From JAOUEA01 sp038249195 (GTDB taxonomy: Bacteria > Actinomycetota > UBA4738 > HRBIN12), in NCBI GenBank assembly GCA_038249195.1, contig JBBRWM010000010.1, forward strand, positions 18,779-82,778: 64,000 nt of DNA, written 5' to 3'. Under the pieces are notes generated by a model, which did not search any database, had not been told where the DNA came from, and saw only the letters and a list, made by a program, of their open reading frames with translations. Made by a program: the position numbers and the translations under genes. Shown one piece after another: positions 18,724-27,822 of this stretch. Position 1 is the first letter of the stretch. Every line of letters starts with the position of its first letter.

Positions 18724-19991
18724 CCTGCGTCCAGGCTACCCGACATCCGCGGTGTAGCGGCACCTGCATCTCCAGCGTCAGATCGCGATGCGAGCCGTGA
18801 TCCACCGCAAAGCGACGAGCCATCCGGTCGTCGGAAGACCGGGAGTGCGCGGTCCATCTCCAAGCGGGCTCGACCGGCGTGGATCGCTCGGTGGTGCTGA
18901 CGGCAGAGCAGGATCAGGTTCGACAACCCGGTGGGGCCGCCGTCGGCCCAGTGGACGATGTGGTGAGCGTCGCACCAGGTGTGTGGCCGGTCGCAACCGG
19001 GGAATCGGCAGCGTCGGTCGCGGACGATCACGGCGCGCCTCAGCGGCGACGGCACGACCTTGGAGCGACGACCGACATCGAGCGGTTCCGAGCGCCCGGA
19101 GAGCACGACGCGCATCACCGACGCATCGCACGCGAGTCGCCGGGCAGTGCCGACGGAGATGGCACCGACGTGATCCATCTCGCGCGTTCCTTCTCCGCCG
19201 GTGAACGCGTCGGCCGAAACGGTGACCGTGATATGCGGGAGCTCGCCGCCGACCCTGGGCCGGTCCGATCGATCGAGCCACTGACGGCAGACCTCGCCGA
19301 GCGCATCCGCACGGCGTTGGGCCGGTGAGCGATCGTCGATGTCCTCGTTCGGGCGGCCGCGGGTCTCCGCGTCCGTGACCGCACGCAGCGCCGTCATCAC
19401 CGTCTCACCCGTTTCGGGATCCAGCATGCCGTCGACGCGCACCATGCCTTGCAGCGTCACGGACGCGTGCAGCCGCCGTTGCGCCCGGAGCGCTTCGTCG
19501 CGATCAACGCCGCGTTCGCGCTCGACGGCGTCGCACCAGTAGGCGACGACGCGTCCGAGGTCGCCAACCGAGTGGATGCGCGCGGCTTCCACGAGCTGCC
19601 CTTCCGCCGTCGCGAACGCGGCGGGATCCGCGTCTCGGGCCGCGACCAGCCTGCGCACGGAACACATCGAGACGTCGCCCGCATCAACGGCGGCGCGCGT
19701 GGCGGGCATCTCGTCCAACGCCCGCGCGGTGCGCACGTGCTCGCGCGCAACACCCCACGAGGTCTTGAACACGTTTGCGAGCCACGCGGCGGCCGAGAGG
19801 TGTCCGTCGCGTTCGAACAGCCGTCGTCGATCGATCTCGGCGAGCCGTCGAAGCGCCTCCACCTGGAGTTGGTCGACGATGTGCCGGATCTCGGCGAAAT
19901 CCTCCTCGATGCGCGCGTCGGGCAGCGAGGCGAGCGTCTCGCCGCGCAGGGACCCGACCGCCGAACGGAGCTCGCTCATGGCGTGGGCCAC
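18684..19991 (-). CDS. DUF222/13E12-type protein with C-terminal HNH endonuclease domain
   Basis: The 435-residue protein has the long helical DUF222 region of the mycobacterial 13E12 repeat family, followed by an HNH nuclease motif: CRFPGCDRPH, then CDAHHIVHWADGG, then NLILLCRQHH. Such genes are often present in many copies in actinobacterial genomes and their role is uncertain. The protein ends inside the first codons of tig, on the same strand. An in-frame Met five codons in (MSELRS) could be the real start. Confidence 0.85.
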   Translation of the reverse strand: MAHAMSELRSAVGSLRGETLASLPDARIEEDFAEIRHIVDQLQVEALRRLAEIDRRRLFERDGHLSAAAWLANVFKTSWGVAREHVRTARALDEMPATRAAVDAGDVSMCSVRRLVAARDADPAAFATAEGQLVEAARIHSVGDLGRVVAYWCDAVERERGVDRDEALRAQRRLHASVTLQGMVRVDGMLDPETGETVMTALRAVTDAETRGRPNEDIDDRSPAQRRADALGEVCRQWLDRSDRPRVGGELPHITVTVSADAFTGGEGTREMDHVGAISVGTARRLACDASVMRVVLSGRSEPLDVGRRSKVVPSPLRRAVIVRDRRCRFPGCDRPHTWCDAHHIVHWADGGPTGLSNLILLCRQHHRAIHAGRARLEMDRALPVFRRPDGSSLCGGSRLASRSDAGDAGAATPRMSGSLDAGCRPPSRTPRSTP

Positions 19992-20089
19992 GGCGTCGTT
20001 CCCGAAGCATCGAACATACGTTCGACTCTAGAGGCACCCAGAACGGGCCCCCGTGATGCCGGTCACGTTCAGCAGGAAGTCGCGTGCGC

Positions 20090-22267
20090 CTACCCGACCG
20101 GGACGGGCTCTTCCTCCTCGACCTCGGGATCTGATGCGGTTTCCAGGCTCATCTTCGGCAGGATGCGGTCGAGCCAGCCAGGGAGCCACCAGTTCGCGTC
20201 GCCGAGCAGCACCATGGTGGCCGGCACGAGCACGATCCGCACGACCGTCGCGTCGATGAACACGGCGACCGCCAGGCCGATGCCGAACATCTTCGCGATC
20301 GGGTCCGGCTGGGTCACGAAGCTCAGGAACACGGCGATCATGATGAGCGCGGCGCTGGTGATCACGCGGGCCGTGGTGGAGATGCCGCTCACCACGCTCT
20401 CGACATTATTCCCGGTCTTCAGGTACTCCTCGCGGATGCGCGAGAGCAGGAAGACCTCGTAGTCCATCGAGAGCCCGAACAAGACGGCGAACATCATCAT
20501 CGGCACGAAGCTGACGATCGGGATCAGCTGGTCGATACCGAGCAGGCTGCGGCCCCATCCCCACTGGAAGATCGCGACGATCACGCCGTACGCGGCGCCG
20601 ATCGACAGCAGGTTGAGCACCGCGGCCTTGAGCGGCACCAGGATCGAGCGGAACACGACCATCAGCAACAGGAACGACAGCAGGACGACCGCGCCGATGA
20701 ACCACGGAAGGGCGTTCGTGATGCGGTCGGAGAGGTCGATGAACGTCGCCGTGCCTCCGCCCACGTGCGCCACCGCACCCTCCGGTGTGGCGCCCGGGAT
20801 GACGTCGGCGCGCAGACGCCGCACCAGCTCGGTGGTGGCTTGATCCTGCGGCGACGTGGTGGGGATGACTTGGATGATCGCGGCATCGCCCGCCTCGTTC
20901 GGCTGGGGCGGCGTGACGGCCGCCACGCCGGGGGTCGCCGCGATCGCCGACGTCAGCTGATCGAGCCCTTGGAGCGCGGCCGGGTCGTCGATCTCGACCG
21001 CCAGCAGCAGCGGACCGTTGAACCCCGGTCCGAACCCCTCGGCGAGAAGGTCGTACGCCAGACGGCGGGTCTCGGACGTGGGCGCGGTCCCGTCGTCGGG
21101 GAACCCGAGCTTCATCGAAAAGAGCGGGATCGCGAGGGTGAGCAGCACCGCGACCGCCCCCACGAAGTAGCGCCACGGGTGCCGCTCCACCTCGTGGCCC
21201 CACCGGGACCACATGCTCGGCCTACCGTCCGACGTGTCCGAGGACTTGCGCTTGCGGTGGACGCTCAGCTTGTCGATCGCGTTGCCGGCGAAGCCGAGGA
21301 AGGCGGGCAGGAGCGTGACGGCGGCGACGACCGCCACCAGGACGACGATCGCGGCGGCGGTCGCCATCATGCCGACGAACGCGATCCCCGAGATCCACAG
21401 ACCGAGCAGGGCGATCGAAACCATCATGCCGGAGAACACCACGGCCTGGCCCGCCGTGGCGCTCGACAGCCCGATCGCGTGCAGCGGTTCCATGCCTTCG
21501 GCCAGGTTCTGCCGGTAGCGCGTGACGATGAACAGGGCGTAGTCGATCCCGACGCCCAGACCGATCATGGAGGACAGGATCGTGGCGAACTGTGGCACGC
21601 TCGCGAACGACGCGAGGATCAGCGTGAGGCCGGTCCCCGTCGCCAGGCCGATCACCGCCGTCCCGATCGGCAGGCCCATCGCCACCACGGAGCCGAACGC
21701 GATCAGCAGGATGATCATCGCTGCCAGCAGGCCGATCAGCTCGGACGAGCCCGTACTGGGCTGCGCGCCCCACGATGCGTACTCGCCGCCGATCTCCGCG
21801 TCGAGGGCGCCCGAGCGGACCCCGTCGAGGGTGTTCTGGAGCGCGTCGAACGGCTCCACGCCCAGATCGACAGCCGGTTCGTCGTAGGCGACCCGCGCGT
21901 ATCCGATCGTGCCATCGGGCGACAGGGCGCCCTGGGTCTTGAACGGGTCCGATACCGCAACCACGTGCGGCTGGCCCCCGATGGCGTCCAACGCGGAGGT
22001 CACGGCGTCGGCTTGACCCTCGAGCGGGCCGCTCGTCGAGTGGAAGACGATGAAGGCAGAGGTGCCGGACGCGGCCGGGTAGCGCTCAGCAAGCAGGTTG
22101 TAGGCGCTTTGCGATTCGGAGTTCGGCAGGTTGAAGTCGTCGGTGAACTTGCCGCCGAGCGCGCCTCCTACGGCGAAGATCGCGACCACAGCGGCGATCC
22201 AGATCCCGAGGGTGCGCCAACGATGGCGCGCTGCTGCTTGGCCGAGCCGATAGAGGAACGAACTCAT
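20090..22267 (-). CDS. MMPL-family (RND superfamily) membrane transporter
   Basis: The 725-residue protein has the MMPL layout: one N-terminal helix (GIWIAAVVAIFAVGG), a large periplasmic-side domain, five to six helices with the motif GVGIDYALFIVTRYR, a second extracytoplasmic domain and a second helix set with FGLSMDYEVFLLSRIREEY. The Asp-Tyr pairs in both helix sets belong to the proton relay of RND pumps. The ATG at 22267 is preceded by GAAAGG. MMPL proteins export lipids or drugs; the cargo here is unknown. It is divergent from the phosphatase gene. Confidence 0.92.
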   Translation of the reverse strand: MSSFLYRLGQAAARHRWRTLGIWIAAVVAIFAVGGALGGKFTDDFNLPNSESQSAYNLLAERYPAASGTSAFIVFHSTSGPLEGQADAVTSALDAIGGQPHVVAVSDPFKTQGALSPDGTIGYARVAYDEPAVDLGVEPFDALQNTLDGVRSGALDAEIGGEYASWGAQPSTGSSELIGLLAAMIILLIAFGSVVAMGLPIGTAVIGLATGTGLTLILASFASVPQFATILSSMIGLGVGIDYALFIVTRYRQNLAEGMEPLHAIGLSSATAGQAVVFSGMMVSIALLGLWISGIAFVGMMATAAAIVVLVAVVAAVTLLPAFLGFAGNAIDKLSVHRKRKSSDTSDGRPSMWSRWGHEVERHPWRYFVGAVAVLLTLAIPLFSMKLGFPDDGTAPTSETRRLAYDLLAEGFGPGFNGPLLLAVEIDDPAALQGLDQLTSAIAATPGVAAVTPPQPNEAGDAAIIQVIPTTSPQDQATTELVRRLRADVIPGATPEGAVAHVGGGTATFIDLSDRITNALPWFIGAVVLLSFLLLMVVFRSILVPLKAAVLNLLSIGAAYGVIVAIFQWGWGRSLLGIDQLIPIVSFVPMMMFAVLFGLSMDYEVFLLSRIREEYLKTGNNVESVVSGISTTARVITSAALIMIAVFLSFVTQPDPIAKMFGIGLAVAVFIDATVVRIVLVPATMVLLGDANWWLPGWLDRILPKMSLETASDPEVEEEEPVPVG

Positions 22268-22390
22268 AGAGGTTGACCTTTCAGGGCGGCGGGCGACGGA
22301 CAGGATAAGGGAAATCCTTTCGTGCGCGTGAGGAGACAGCCCACGATATGGAGAGCCGGCGATCGAAATGCCCCAGGTAAGCTCCGGCGC

Positions 22391-23152
22391 GTGTACGACG
22401 ACGAGCTGTCGTTCGCGCTGGAGCTGGCCGACCGGGCGGCTGAGATCGGGACGAGCGTCTTCCGCGGCGACGTCCGGGTCACCATCAAGGCGGATCTGAG
22501 CCCCGTCACGCAGGCCGATAGGGCGATCGAATCGATGGTGCGCGAGCAGATCGCTGCTGCCTTCCCCGAGGACCGCGTGCTGGGCGAGGAGGGGGGCGGT
22601 GACGCCTCGGGCGCCGGGCGCGTGTGGATCGTCGATCCCATCGACGCCACCGCGAACTTCGCGCGGGCGATCCCGGTCTGGGCCACGATGATCGCGCTGC
22701 AGGTGGACGGCGAGCACGTCCTGGGCGTGGTGAACGCGCCCATGCTGCACGAGCGCTTCGAGGCCGTACGAGGCGAGGGCGCGAGGTGCAACGGCCGGAC
22801 CATCCACGTAAGCGAGACGGCCGACCTCGCCGCCTCGCAGCTGCTGTTCTCGGGCGTGCGGTGGCTGACGAAGCCCGAGCGTGCCGGGGTCCTCGATACG
22901 TTGCGCCTGGCCAAACGCACGCGCGGGTTCGGCGACTTCTGGGGTCACCTCCTGGTCGCCCAGGGCAGCGCCGAGGCCATGGTGGAGGAGAGCCTGTCGC
23001 TGTGGGACTACGCCCCCCTGGCGCCCATCGTCGAGGAGGCAGGCGGCCGGATCACGCGCCTCGACGGCGGTCCGCTCCACCCCGAGGGGAGCGTGCTCAC
23101 CTCCAACGGCGTGCTGCACGACGAGCTCGTGCGCCGCTTCGCCGCCCCCTGA
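22391..23152 (+). CDS. Inositol monophosphatase family protein (histidinol-phosphatase-like)
   Basis: This is a Mg-dependent phosphatase of about 253 residues. The metal and phosphate motifs are LGEEGGG (Glu ligand), IVDPIDATANFARAIPVW (the usual DPIDGT, with Ala for Gly) and SLWDYAPLAPIVEEAGG (C-terminal Asp). The layout resembles HisN-type histidinol phosphatases of actinobacteria more than true inositol phosphatases, but I cannot fix the substrate. The GTG at 22391 gives the family-typical start; an upstream ATG at 22322 would add 23 unlikely residues. A decayed paralogue lies at 24198-24576. Confidence 0.88.
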   Translation: MYDDELSFALELADRAAEIGTSVFRGDVRVTIKADLSPVTQADRAIESMVREQIAAAFPEDRVLGEEGGGDASGAGRVWIVDPIDATANFARAIPVWATMIALQVDGEHVLGVVNAPMLHERFEAVRGEGARCNGRTIHVSETADLAASQLLFSGVRWLTKPERAGVLDTLRLAKRTRGFGDFWGHLLVAQGSAEAMVEESLSLWDYAPLAPIVEEAGGRITRLDGGPLHPEGSVLTSNGVLHDELVRRFAAP

Positions 23153-23177
23153 GGTTTCAGGATCACGCGATCCAGAC

Positions 23178-24140
23178 TCACAGCTCGAGTCTGTCCCGGC
23201 GGTCGCCGGCGCGCTGCATCACCACGTTCGCCGCCGCCACGTCCTGAACGCCGAGGCCGGTGAGGTCGCACACCGTGAGCTGGCTCGCGTCGGTGCGGCC
23301 CAACGCCGTGCCGGCGCAGATCGTGCCGAGCTCCACCGCGCGATCCGCCTGCCCCGGCGCGTGCTGCAGCTCCCCCAGGCGCAGGCACTGGTCGCGCGAG
23401 TCCACCACCAAGATGTCGGCGGCCTCGAGGATCGCGGGGTCGAGCTCCTGCTTGTCCTGGCCGTCGGAGCCCACCGCGGTGACGTGCGCACCGGGCTTCA
23501 GCCATGCGAGCTGCACGAGTGGCTCCCGGGCCGCCGTGCACGTGATCACCACGTCCGCGTCGCGGACGGCCTCCTGCGCGCTCGCCACCACGCGGATGCC
23601 GGGGTACGAGGCCACCAGTTCGCCTACGGACCGTGCGGCATGATCCGGGTTCCGGCCCCATAAACGCACGTCGACGAAGCCCGCCCGCACCACCGCGAGG
23701 GCGTCGAGCTGCTGCCGCACCTGTCCCCCGGTCCCGAGCACCCCGACCGTGGCCACCCGTTCGGGCGCGAGGTGCTTCGCGGCCACACCACCCGCGGCGC
23801 CCGTTCGCAGGTCGGTGATGAACCCGTTGTCGAGCAGGAAGGCGGCCGGCGCCCCGCTGTGCGCATCGAAGACCAGCACGAGGCCGTCGATCGCCGGGGG
23901 GTCCTGCGCAAAGAACCCGCTCGCCACCTTCACGGCGTAGTAGCGCGCGCCGTGCAGGTGACCGGCCTTGACGTGGATCTCGCCCTCGGACTCGGGCACG
24001 TTCAGATGGATCACGTCGGGGAGCTCGGCTCCACCGGTGGAGTACGCCGCGAAGGCGTCGGCGCACTTGTCGATGCAGGAGCCCATGTCCAGGGCGGCGC
24101 GCACGTCGGCCTCGCGCAGGATCCGAACGCTCGTTGCCAC
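23178..24140 (-). CDS. Ornithine cyclodeaminase / mu-crystallin family protein
   Basis: The 320-residue protein has the family's two-part fold: an N-terminal substrate domain with HVKAGHLHGARYYAVKVASG (the Lys used in catalysis) and a Rossmann domain with TVGVLGTGGQVRQQLDAL, followed by VVITCTAAREPLVQ and GAHVTAVGSDGQDKQELD. Members include ornithine cyclodeaminase, alanine dehydrogenase and ketimine reductases, so the substrate is open. It is convergent with the phosphatase gene and lies next to a decayed phosphatase copy. Confidence 0.87.
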   Translation of the reverse strand: MATSVRILREADVRAALDMGSCIDKCADAFAAYSTGGAELPDVIHLNVPESEGEIHVKAGHLHGARYYAVKVASGFFAQDPPAIDGLVLVFDAHSGAPAAFLLDNGFITDLRTGAAGGVAAKHLAPERVATVGVLGTGGQVRQQLDALAVVRAGFVDVRLWGRNPDHAARSVGELVASYPGIRVVASAQEAVRDADVVITCTAAREPLVQLAWLKPGAHVTAVGSDGQDKQELDPAILEAADILVVDSRDQCLRLGELQHAPGQADRAVELGTICAGTALGRTDASQLTVCDLTGLGVQDVAAANVVMQRAGDRRDRLEL

Positions 24141-24197
24141 GCCGCGAGGGTACCTCCGAGCCGGCCTCGGCGATCCGCAGGGCTCCGCGAGACCCCC

Positions 24198-24576
24198 TCA
24201 GGCGTCGAGGAGGAGGGCCAGCACGGCGTCGTGCAGGATGCCGGCCGCCGCGGATCCACTCCTCGAGTCCGGAGTGCAACACGAAGGCGTCGGCCACCGC
24301 AGTCGTGCTCGACACGGCGAGCCTGCGCTCCCCCGACCACGCCCCTTCCGGTGCGTCCGGGCCCACCGTGGCCCTCCTCTTCGCCGAGCATGTCGTCGCC
24401 CGGGAACCGGGCCGCGACCGCCGAGCGAAGGGCCCGTTCGACGTGCAGGTCCACCTCGTCACAGGGGTGCGATCCCTTTTGAGCGAGAGCGTGACCTTGC
24501 CCCCGAACGCCGGCAACGTGATCGCGGCCGCGGTCTCGGCCAGCTCGAACGCGAAGGAGAGGTCGGGGCCGAGCAC
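24198..24576 (-). pseudogene. Decayed inositol-monophosphatase family gene
   Basis: Read from a GTG at 24576, the frame gives LGPDLSFAFELAETAAAI and then KRDRTPVT, which closely follow the intact paralogue at 22391-23152. One base is then missing near 24463 and the match continues in the next frame (DEVDLHVERALRSAVAARF, DDMLGEEEG). It then returns to the first frame (LAVSSTTAVADAFVLHSGLEEW) with the DPIDGT-containing middle gone. The last piece is in the third frame (ILHDAVLALLLDA, stop at 24198). Several frame changes plus an internal deletion make this a clear relic. Its start lies 3 nt after the PHP gene stop, so it was once in that operon. Confidence 0.85.
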
Positions 24577-24579
24577 GGG

Positions 24580-25548
24580 TCAGACGGGGTTCGTCCAGGC
24601 GGTCCTGCCGGCGGCGTCGCGCGCCACGACCCGTACGTACGGGAGGTCGGGCGTGCCGGGCGGCGGCTCGAAGCGCGCGCGCACCACCAGGCCTCGGTCG
24701 TTGCGCTCTAGAACGCGCGCCCCCTCCTCGCGGTTGCGGTGGTCCCCGCGCACGCCCCAGCCCAGCTCCCAGCGCGACTGGAAGATCACCGACATGCACG
24801 GGCTGCAACGGACCTCGAGGGCGTCACCGTCGCGTCGGACGTCGTGCAGGGTCGGCCCCGAGGACGCGTACGTGTGGCCCGAGCGCAGGGCGGCGATGAC
24901 CGCGTCGCGCGAACGCTCCAGCGCCCGGATCATCGTCCAGGCGTCGCCGATGTCGTAGCCCGGGTAGTGGCAATCGTCAGCCGCGATCGCGAACATCGGC
25001 TTGCCGGTCTCGAGCGCGAGGTCCCAGACGTAGGAGGAGTCGCCGCGGCCGTTCTCCCGCTCGGCGCCGGCGTTGAAGAGCTCGAGCCCGGTGAGCCCCT
25101 GGGCATCCACCACGACCTGCGGAGGAAGGCCGCTCCAATACGGGTGGGCCACGTAGGAGGCGCCGCCCTGATCGGCGATGAACGCGGCCGCCGCGCCTAG
25201 ATCCGCGAAGGTGCGGAAGTGGTAGTTCTCGTCGTGGTTCCAGTGCACGCGATCTCCGCCCGGGTCCTCGGGGATGTCATCGATGCCGATCGCGAGGATC
25301 TCCGTGTAGCGGCCCGGTGCGAGCGGGTCAGCCGCGAGCTCCGCACCCGGGATGACCAGCAGGCGGTCCGTCGACGGCGCGGCGGTGAGCGTCCAGTGGT
25401 CGGTGATGGCGACGACGTCGAACCCCGCCCACTCGTGATGCAGGACGTGCGCTTCGGGGCTGAGCTCGCCGTCGGTGGCCGAGGTATGGGTGTGCAGCGC
25501 GGCCTTCAGCCACGCGCCCTCGGCCTCGAACGGGTTCGATGCGGGCAT
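24580..25548 (-). CDS. PHP-domain metal-dependent phosphoesterase
   Basis: The 322-residue protein has the PHP active-site pattern: HTHTSATDGELSP near residue 20, VVAITDHW, an acidic IPGAEL, SYVAHPYW, and AADDCHYPG near the end of the barrel. These His and Asp residues bind up to three metal ions. A C-terminal beta domain of about 90 residues follows. PHP proteins include histidinol phosphatases and nucleases, so the substrate is uncertain. It is followed without a gap by the decayed phosphatase gene. Confidence 0.85.
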   Translation of the reverse strand: MPASNPFEAEGAWLKAALHTHTSATDGELSPEAHVLHHEWAGFDVVAITDHWTLTAAPSTDRLLVIPGAELAADPLAPGRYTEILAIGIDDIPEDPGGDRVHWNHDENYHFRTFADLGAAAAFIADQGGASYVAHPYWSGLPPQVVVDAQGLTGLELFNAGAERENGRGDSSYVWDLALETGKPMFAIAADDCHYPGYDIGDAWTMIRALERSRDAVIAALRSGHTYASSGPTLHDVRRDGDALEVRCSPCMSVIFQSRWELGWGVRGDHRNREEGARVLERNDRGLVVRARFEPPPGTPDLPYVRVVARDAAGRTAWTNPV

Positions 25549-25699
25549 GCAGGACTCCTCGTGGACATATGGACGGTCTCACGCTACCCGCAGCGAGGGC
25601 CGGGAACCTAGGCCCGGTCCTCGTCGGCGACTCGGTGCTAGGTTCGAGGCCGAGAGCACGACCGCCCACCGGGCGCCGGAGGACCCCAGGAGGTACTCC

Positions 25700-26830
25700 A
25701 TGAACATCGAACGGTTCGAGATGGAGCGGTACCAGTCTCGCTACTGGCATCTCGTCGACTACGACCTGTCGGAGTCGGGCGTCCTGCCCATGACGATCCG
25801 AGAGCTGCTCGGGCCCGCCGCCGACGCCGAGGCGTTCATCTCCGGCCTGTCGCTCGGCTACCCGCTGTCGGAGGGATCGCACGAGACCCGGGCGAACATC
25901 GCCGCGTGGTATCCGAACGCGACCGCCGAGAACGTCACGGTCATGAACGGTGGGTCCGAGGCCAACTTCCTGACCTTATGGTCGCTGCTGTCGGCGGGCG
26001 ATCGGCTCGCGTTCATGATCCCGAACTACCTCCAGGGCCGCGGGCTGGGCCGGCACTTCGGCGGCAGCACGGACACGTTCCGGCTACGACCGGGCACCGG
26101 ACGCTGGGTCCTCGACCTCGACGAGCTGAACGCATCCGTGGGCAAGAAGACCAAGGCCATCATGGTGTGCAACCCGAACAACCCAGTCGGCTCCGTCCTC
26201 AGCGAGGAGGAGATGGACGCGGTGGTCGCCGCCGCCGAGCGCGTGGGCGCCTGGATCGTGGCCGACGAGATCTACCGCGGCGCGGAGCTGGACACCGACC
26301 TCGCCTCTCCCACCTTCTACGGGCGCTCCCGCAAGGTCATCATCACGAGCGGGCTCTCGAAGGCGTTCGCGATGCCGGGCCTGCGCCTCGGCTGGGTGGT
26401 CGCGCCTCCCAAGGTCATCCGCAGGATCTGGGATCACCACGACTACACGACGCTCGCTCCCTCCATGGTCTCCGACCGACTCGGCGCCCTCGCGATGCTG
26501 CCCGACGTGCGCGAGTCCATCCTGGCGCGCACACGCACGATCGTGCGGGCGAACTACCCTGCGCTCGACGCGTGGCTGCGCACGCACGAGGGCCTCTTCA
26601 GGTGGGCCCGTCCGATGGCCGGCGCGATCCAGTACGCGGGCTATGACCTGCCGATCCGCTCCGAGGCGCTCGCGGAGCGACTGCGCGAGGAGCGCAGCGT
26701 CCTCGTCGTCCCTGCCGAGCACTTCGGCTTGAAACGAGGACTGCGGTTGGGATTCGGCTACGACATCGAGCACACGCTGAAGGGCCTCAGCCTCGTCGAC
26801 GAGGTGCTCGCGGACCTGACACGCGGGTAA
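25700..26830 (+). CDS. Class I/II PLP-dependent aminotransferase
   Basis: The 376-residue fold-type I enzyme has the PLP-binding Lys in IITSGLSKAFAMPGLRLGW, the NPNNPVGSVLSEEEM motif, and the Asp-x-x-Tyr pair in WIVADEIYRGAE. The C-terminal region ends in a substrate Arg motif (RLGFGY). An AGGAGG lies 7 to 12 nt before the ATG. The family contains aspartate, tyrosine and alanine aminotransferases and some lyases; the substrate is not evident. It stands alone between the divergent PHP gene and the MerR/B12 regulator. Confidence 0.9.
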   Translation: MNIERFEMERYQSRYWHLVDYDLSESGVLPMTIRELLGPAADAEAFISGLSLGYPLSEGSHETRANIAAWYPNATAENVTVMNGGSEANFLTLWSLLSAGDRLAFMIPNYLQGRGLGRHFGGSTDTFRLRPGTGRWVLDLDELNASVGKKTKAIMVCNPNNPVGSVLSEEEMDAVVAAAERVGAWIVADEIYRGAELDTDLASPTFYGRSRKVIITSGLSKAFAMPGLRLGWVVAPPKVIRRIWDHHDYTTLAPSMVSDRLGALAMLPDVRESILARTRTIVRANYPALDAWLRTHEGLFRWARPMAGAIQYAGYDLPIRSEALAERLREERSVLVVPAEHFGLKRGLRLGFGYDIEHTLKGLSLVDEVLADLTRG

Positions 26831-26912
26831 CGATCGGCAGATCCTCACGCGCTTCGCCGCCAGAGACGAACCTATGCAAGGCCTCCCCAGCGTTGCCGCG
26901 CGCCGCCACGTC

Positions 26913-27815
26913 ATGTCAGATGGAGCGATGGGAACATCGGAGCGCGAGGCGGGGGTGACGCGGCTTCCCATCGCGTCCGTGAGCTCGCTCCTGGGCATCC
27001 CCGTCCCCACCATCCGCTCGTGGGAACGACGCTATGGCTTCCCGGTTCCGGACCGCACCCGGGGGCAGCACCGTCGCTATTCCCTGGGAGAGATCGACCA
27101 GCTCCGCAAGCTGCGTGACGAGATCACGCGGGGGCGTCCCGCGCGGGAGGCCGTCGCCATCGTCCGGCGCGAGACCGCCGACGGGCGTCCCCGGCTCGAG
27201 CTGTTGGACCGCTTCCTCCAGGGAGCCATGCGCCTGGACCCCGTAGCGCTGCGTGAGGTCCTTACCGAGGGCGCGGATACGGTCGGCGTGGAGGCAACCA
27301 TCGCGGACGTGGCGTTGCCGGCGATGCGGGAGATGGGCAGCCGCTGGGAGGCGGGCGTCTGCGACACCGCCAACGAGCGCCTGGCCACCGAGGCCGTGCG
27401 GGTTTGGCTGGCGCGCCAGTCCGTCATGGCGCCGGCGCCGTCCCGTCCGTTCCCGCTGGTGCTGGCCTGCGGTCCCAAGGACCTGCACACCATCGGCCTG
27501 GAGGCGTTCGGCGTGATCCTCGCGCGGCGCGGATGGTCGGCGCGCACCCTGGGGCCGCTCACGCCCGTCTCCTCGCTGGTGGCCGCCGTCCGGGCGGCCG
27601 AGGCGCGAGGAGCCGTGGTGACGAGCCAGCGCAGCGCGACCCGGCGTCCGGCGCTCGAGGCGATCCGGGCGGCCGACTCCCTCCCCGGCGTGAAGGCGTT
27701 CTACGCGGGCGCGGGGTTCGATCCCGCGAGCGCCCGCAAGGACGTGCCCGGCACCTACCTCGGCGACGACGCGATCGAGGCCGCCGCGATCCTCGAGCGC
27801 GAGCTCCTGCCCTGA
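26913..27815 (+). CDS. MerR-type regulator with cobalamin-binding domain
   Basis: The N-terminal winged helix (LPIASVSSLLGIPVPTIRSWERRYGFPVPDR and RRYSLGEIDQL) is MerR-like. It is followed by the four-helix cap and a B12-binding Rossmann domain of the CarH/LitR type. The lower-ligand motif is present as KDLHTIGLEAFG (D-x-H-x-x-G). The cap motif, normally W-x9-E-H in light-sensing members, reads W-x9-E-R here. This suggests B12 or methylcorrinoid binding with altered light response. The start is uncertain among ATGs at 26874, 26913 and 26928. It is convergent with the corrinoid methyltransferase operon. Confidence 0.82.
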   Translation: MSDGAMGTSEREAGVTRLPIASVSSLLGIPVPTIRSWERRYGFPVPDRTRGQHRRYSLGEIDQLRKLRDEITRGRPAREAVAIVRRETADGRPRLELLDRFLQGAMRLDPVALREVLTEGADTVGVEATIADVALPAMREMGSRWEAGVCDTANERLATEAVRVWLARQSVMAPAPSRPFPLVLACGPKDLHTIGLEAFGVILARRGWSARTLGPLTPVSSLVAAVRAAEARGAVVTSQRSATRRPALEAIRAADSLPGVKAFYAGAGFDPASARKDVPGTYLGDDAIEAAAILERELLP

Positions 27816-27822
27816 TCCAGGC

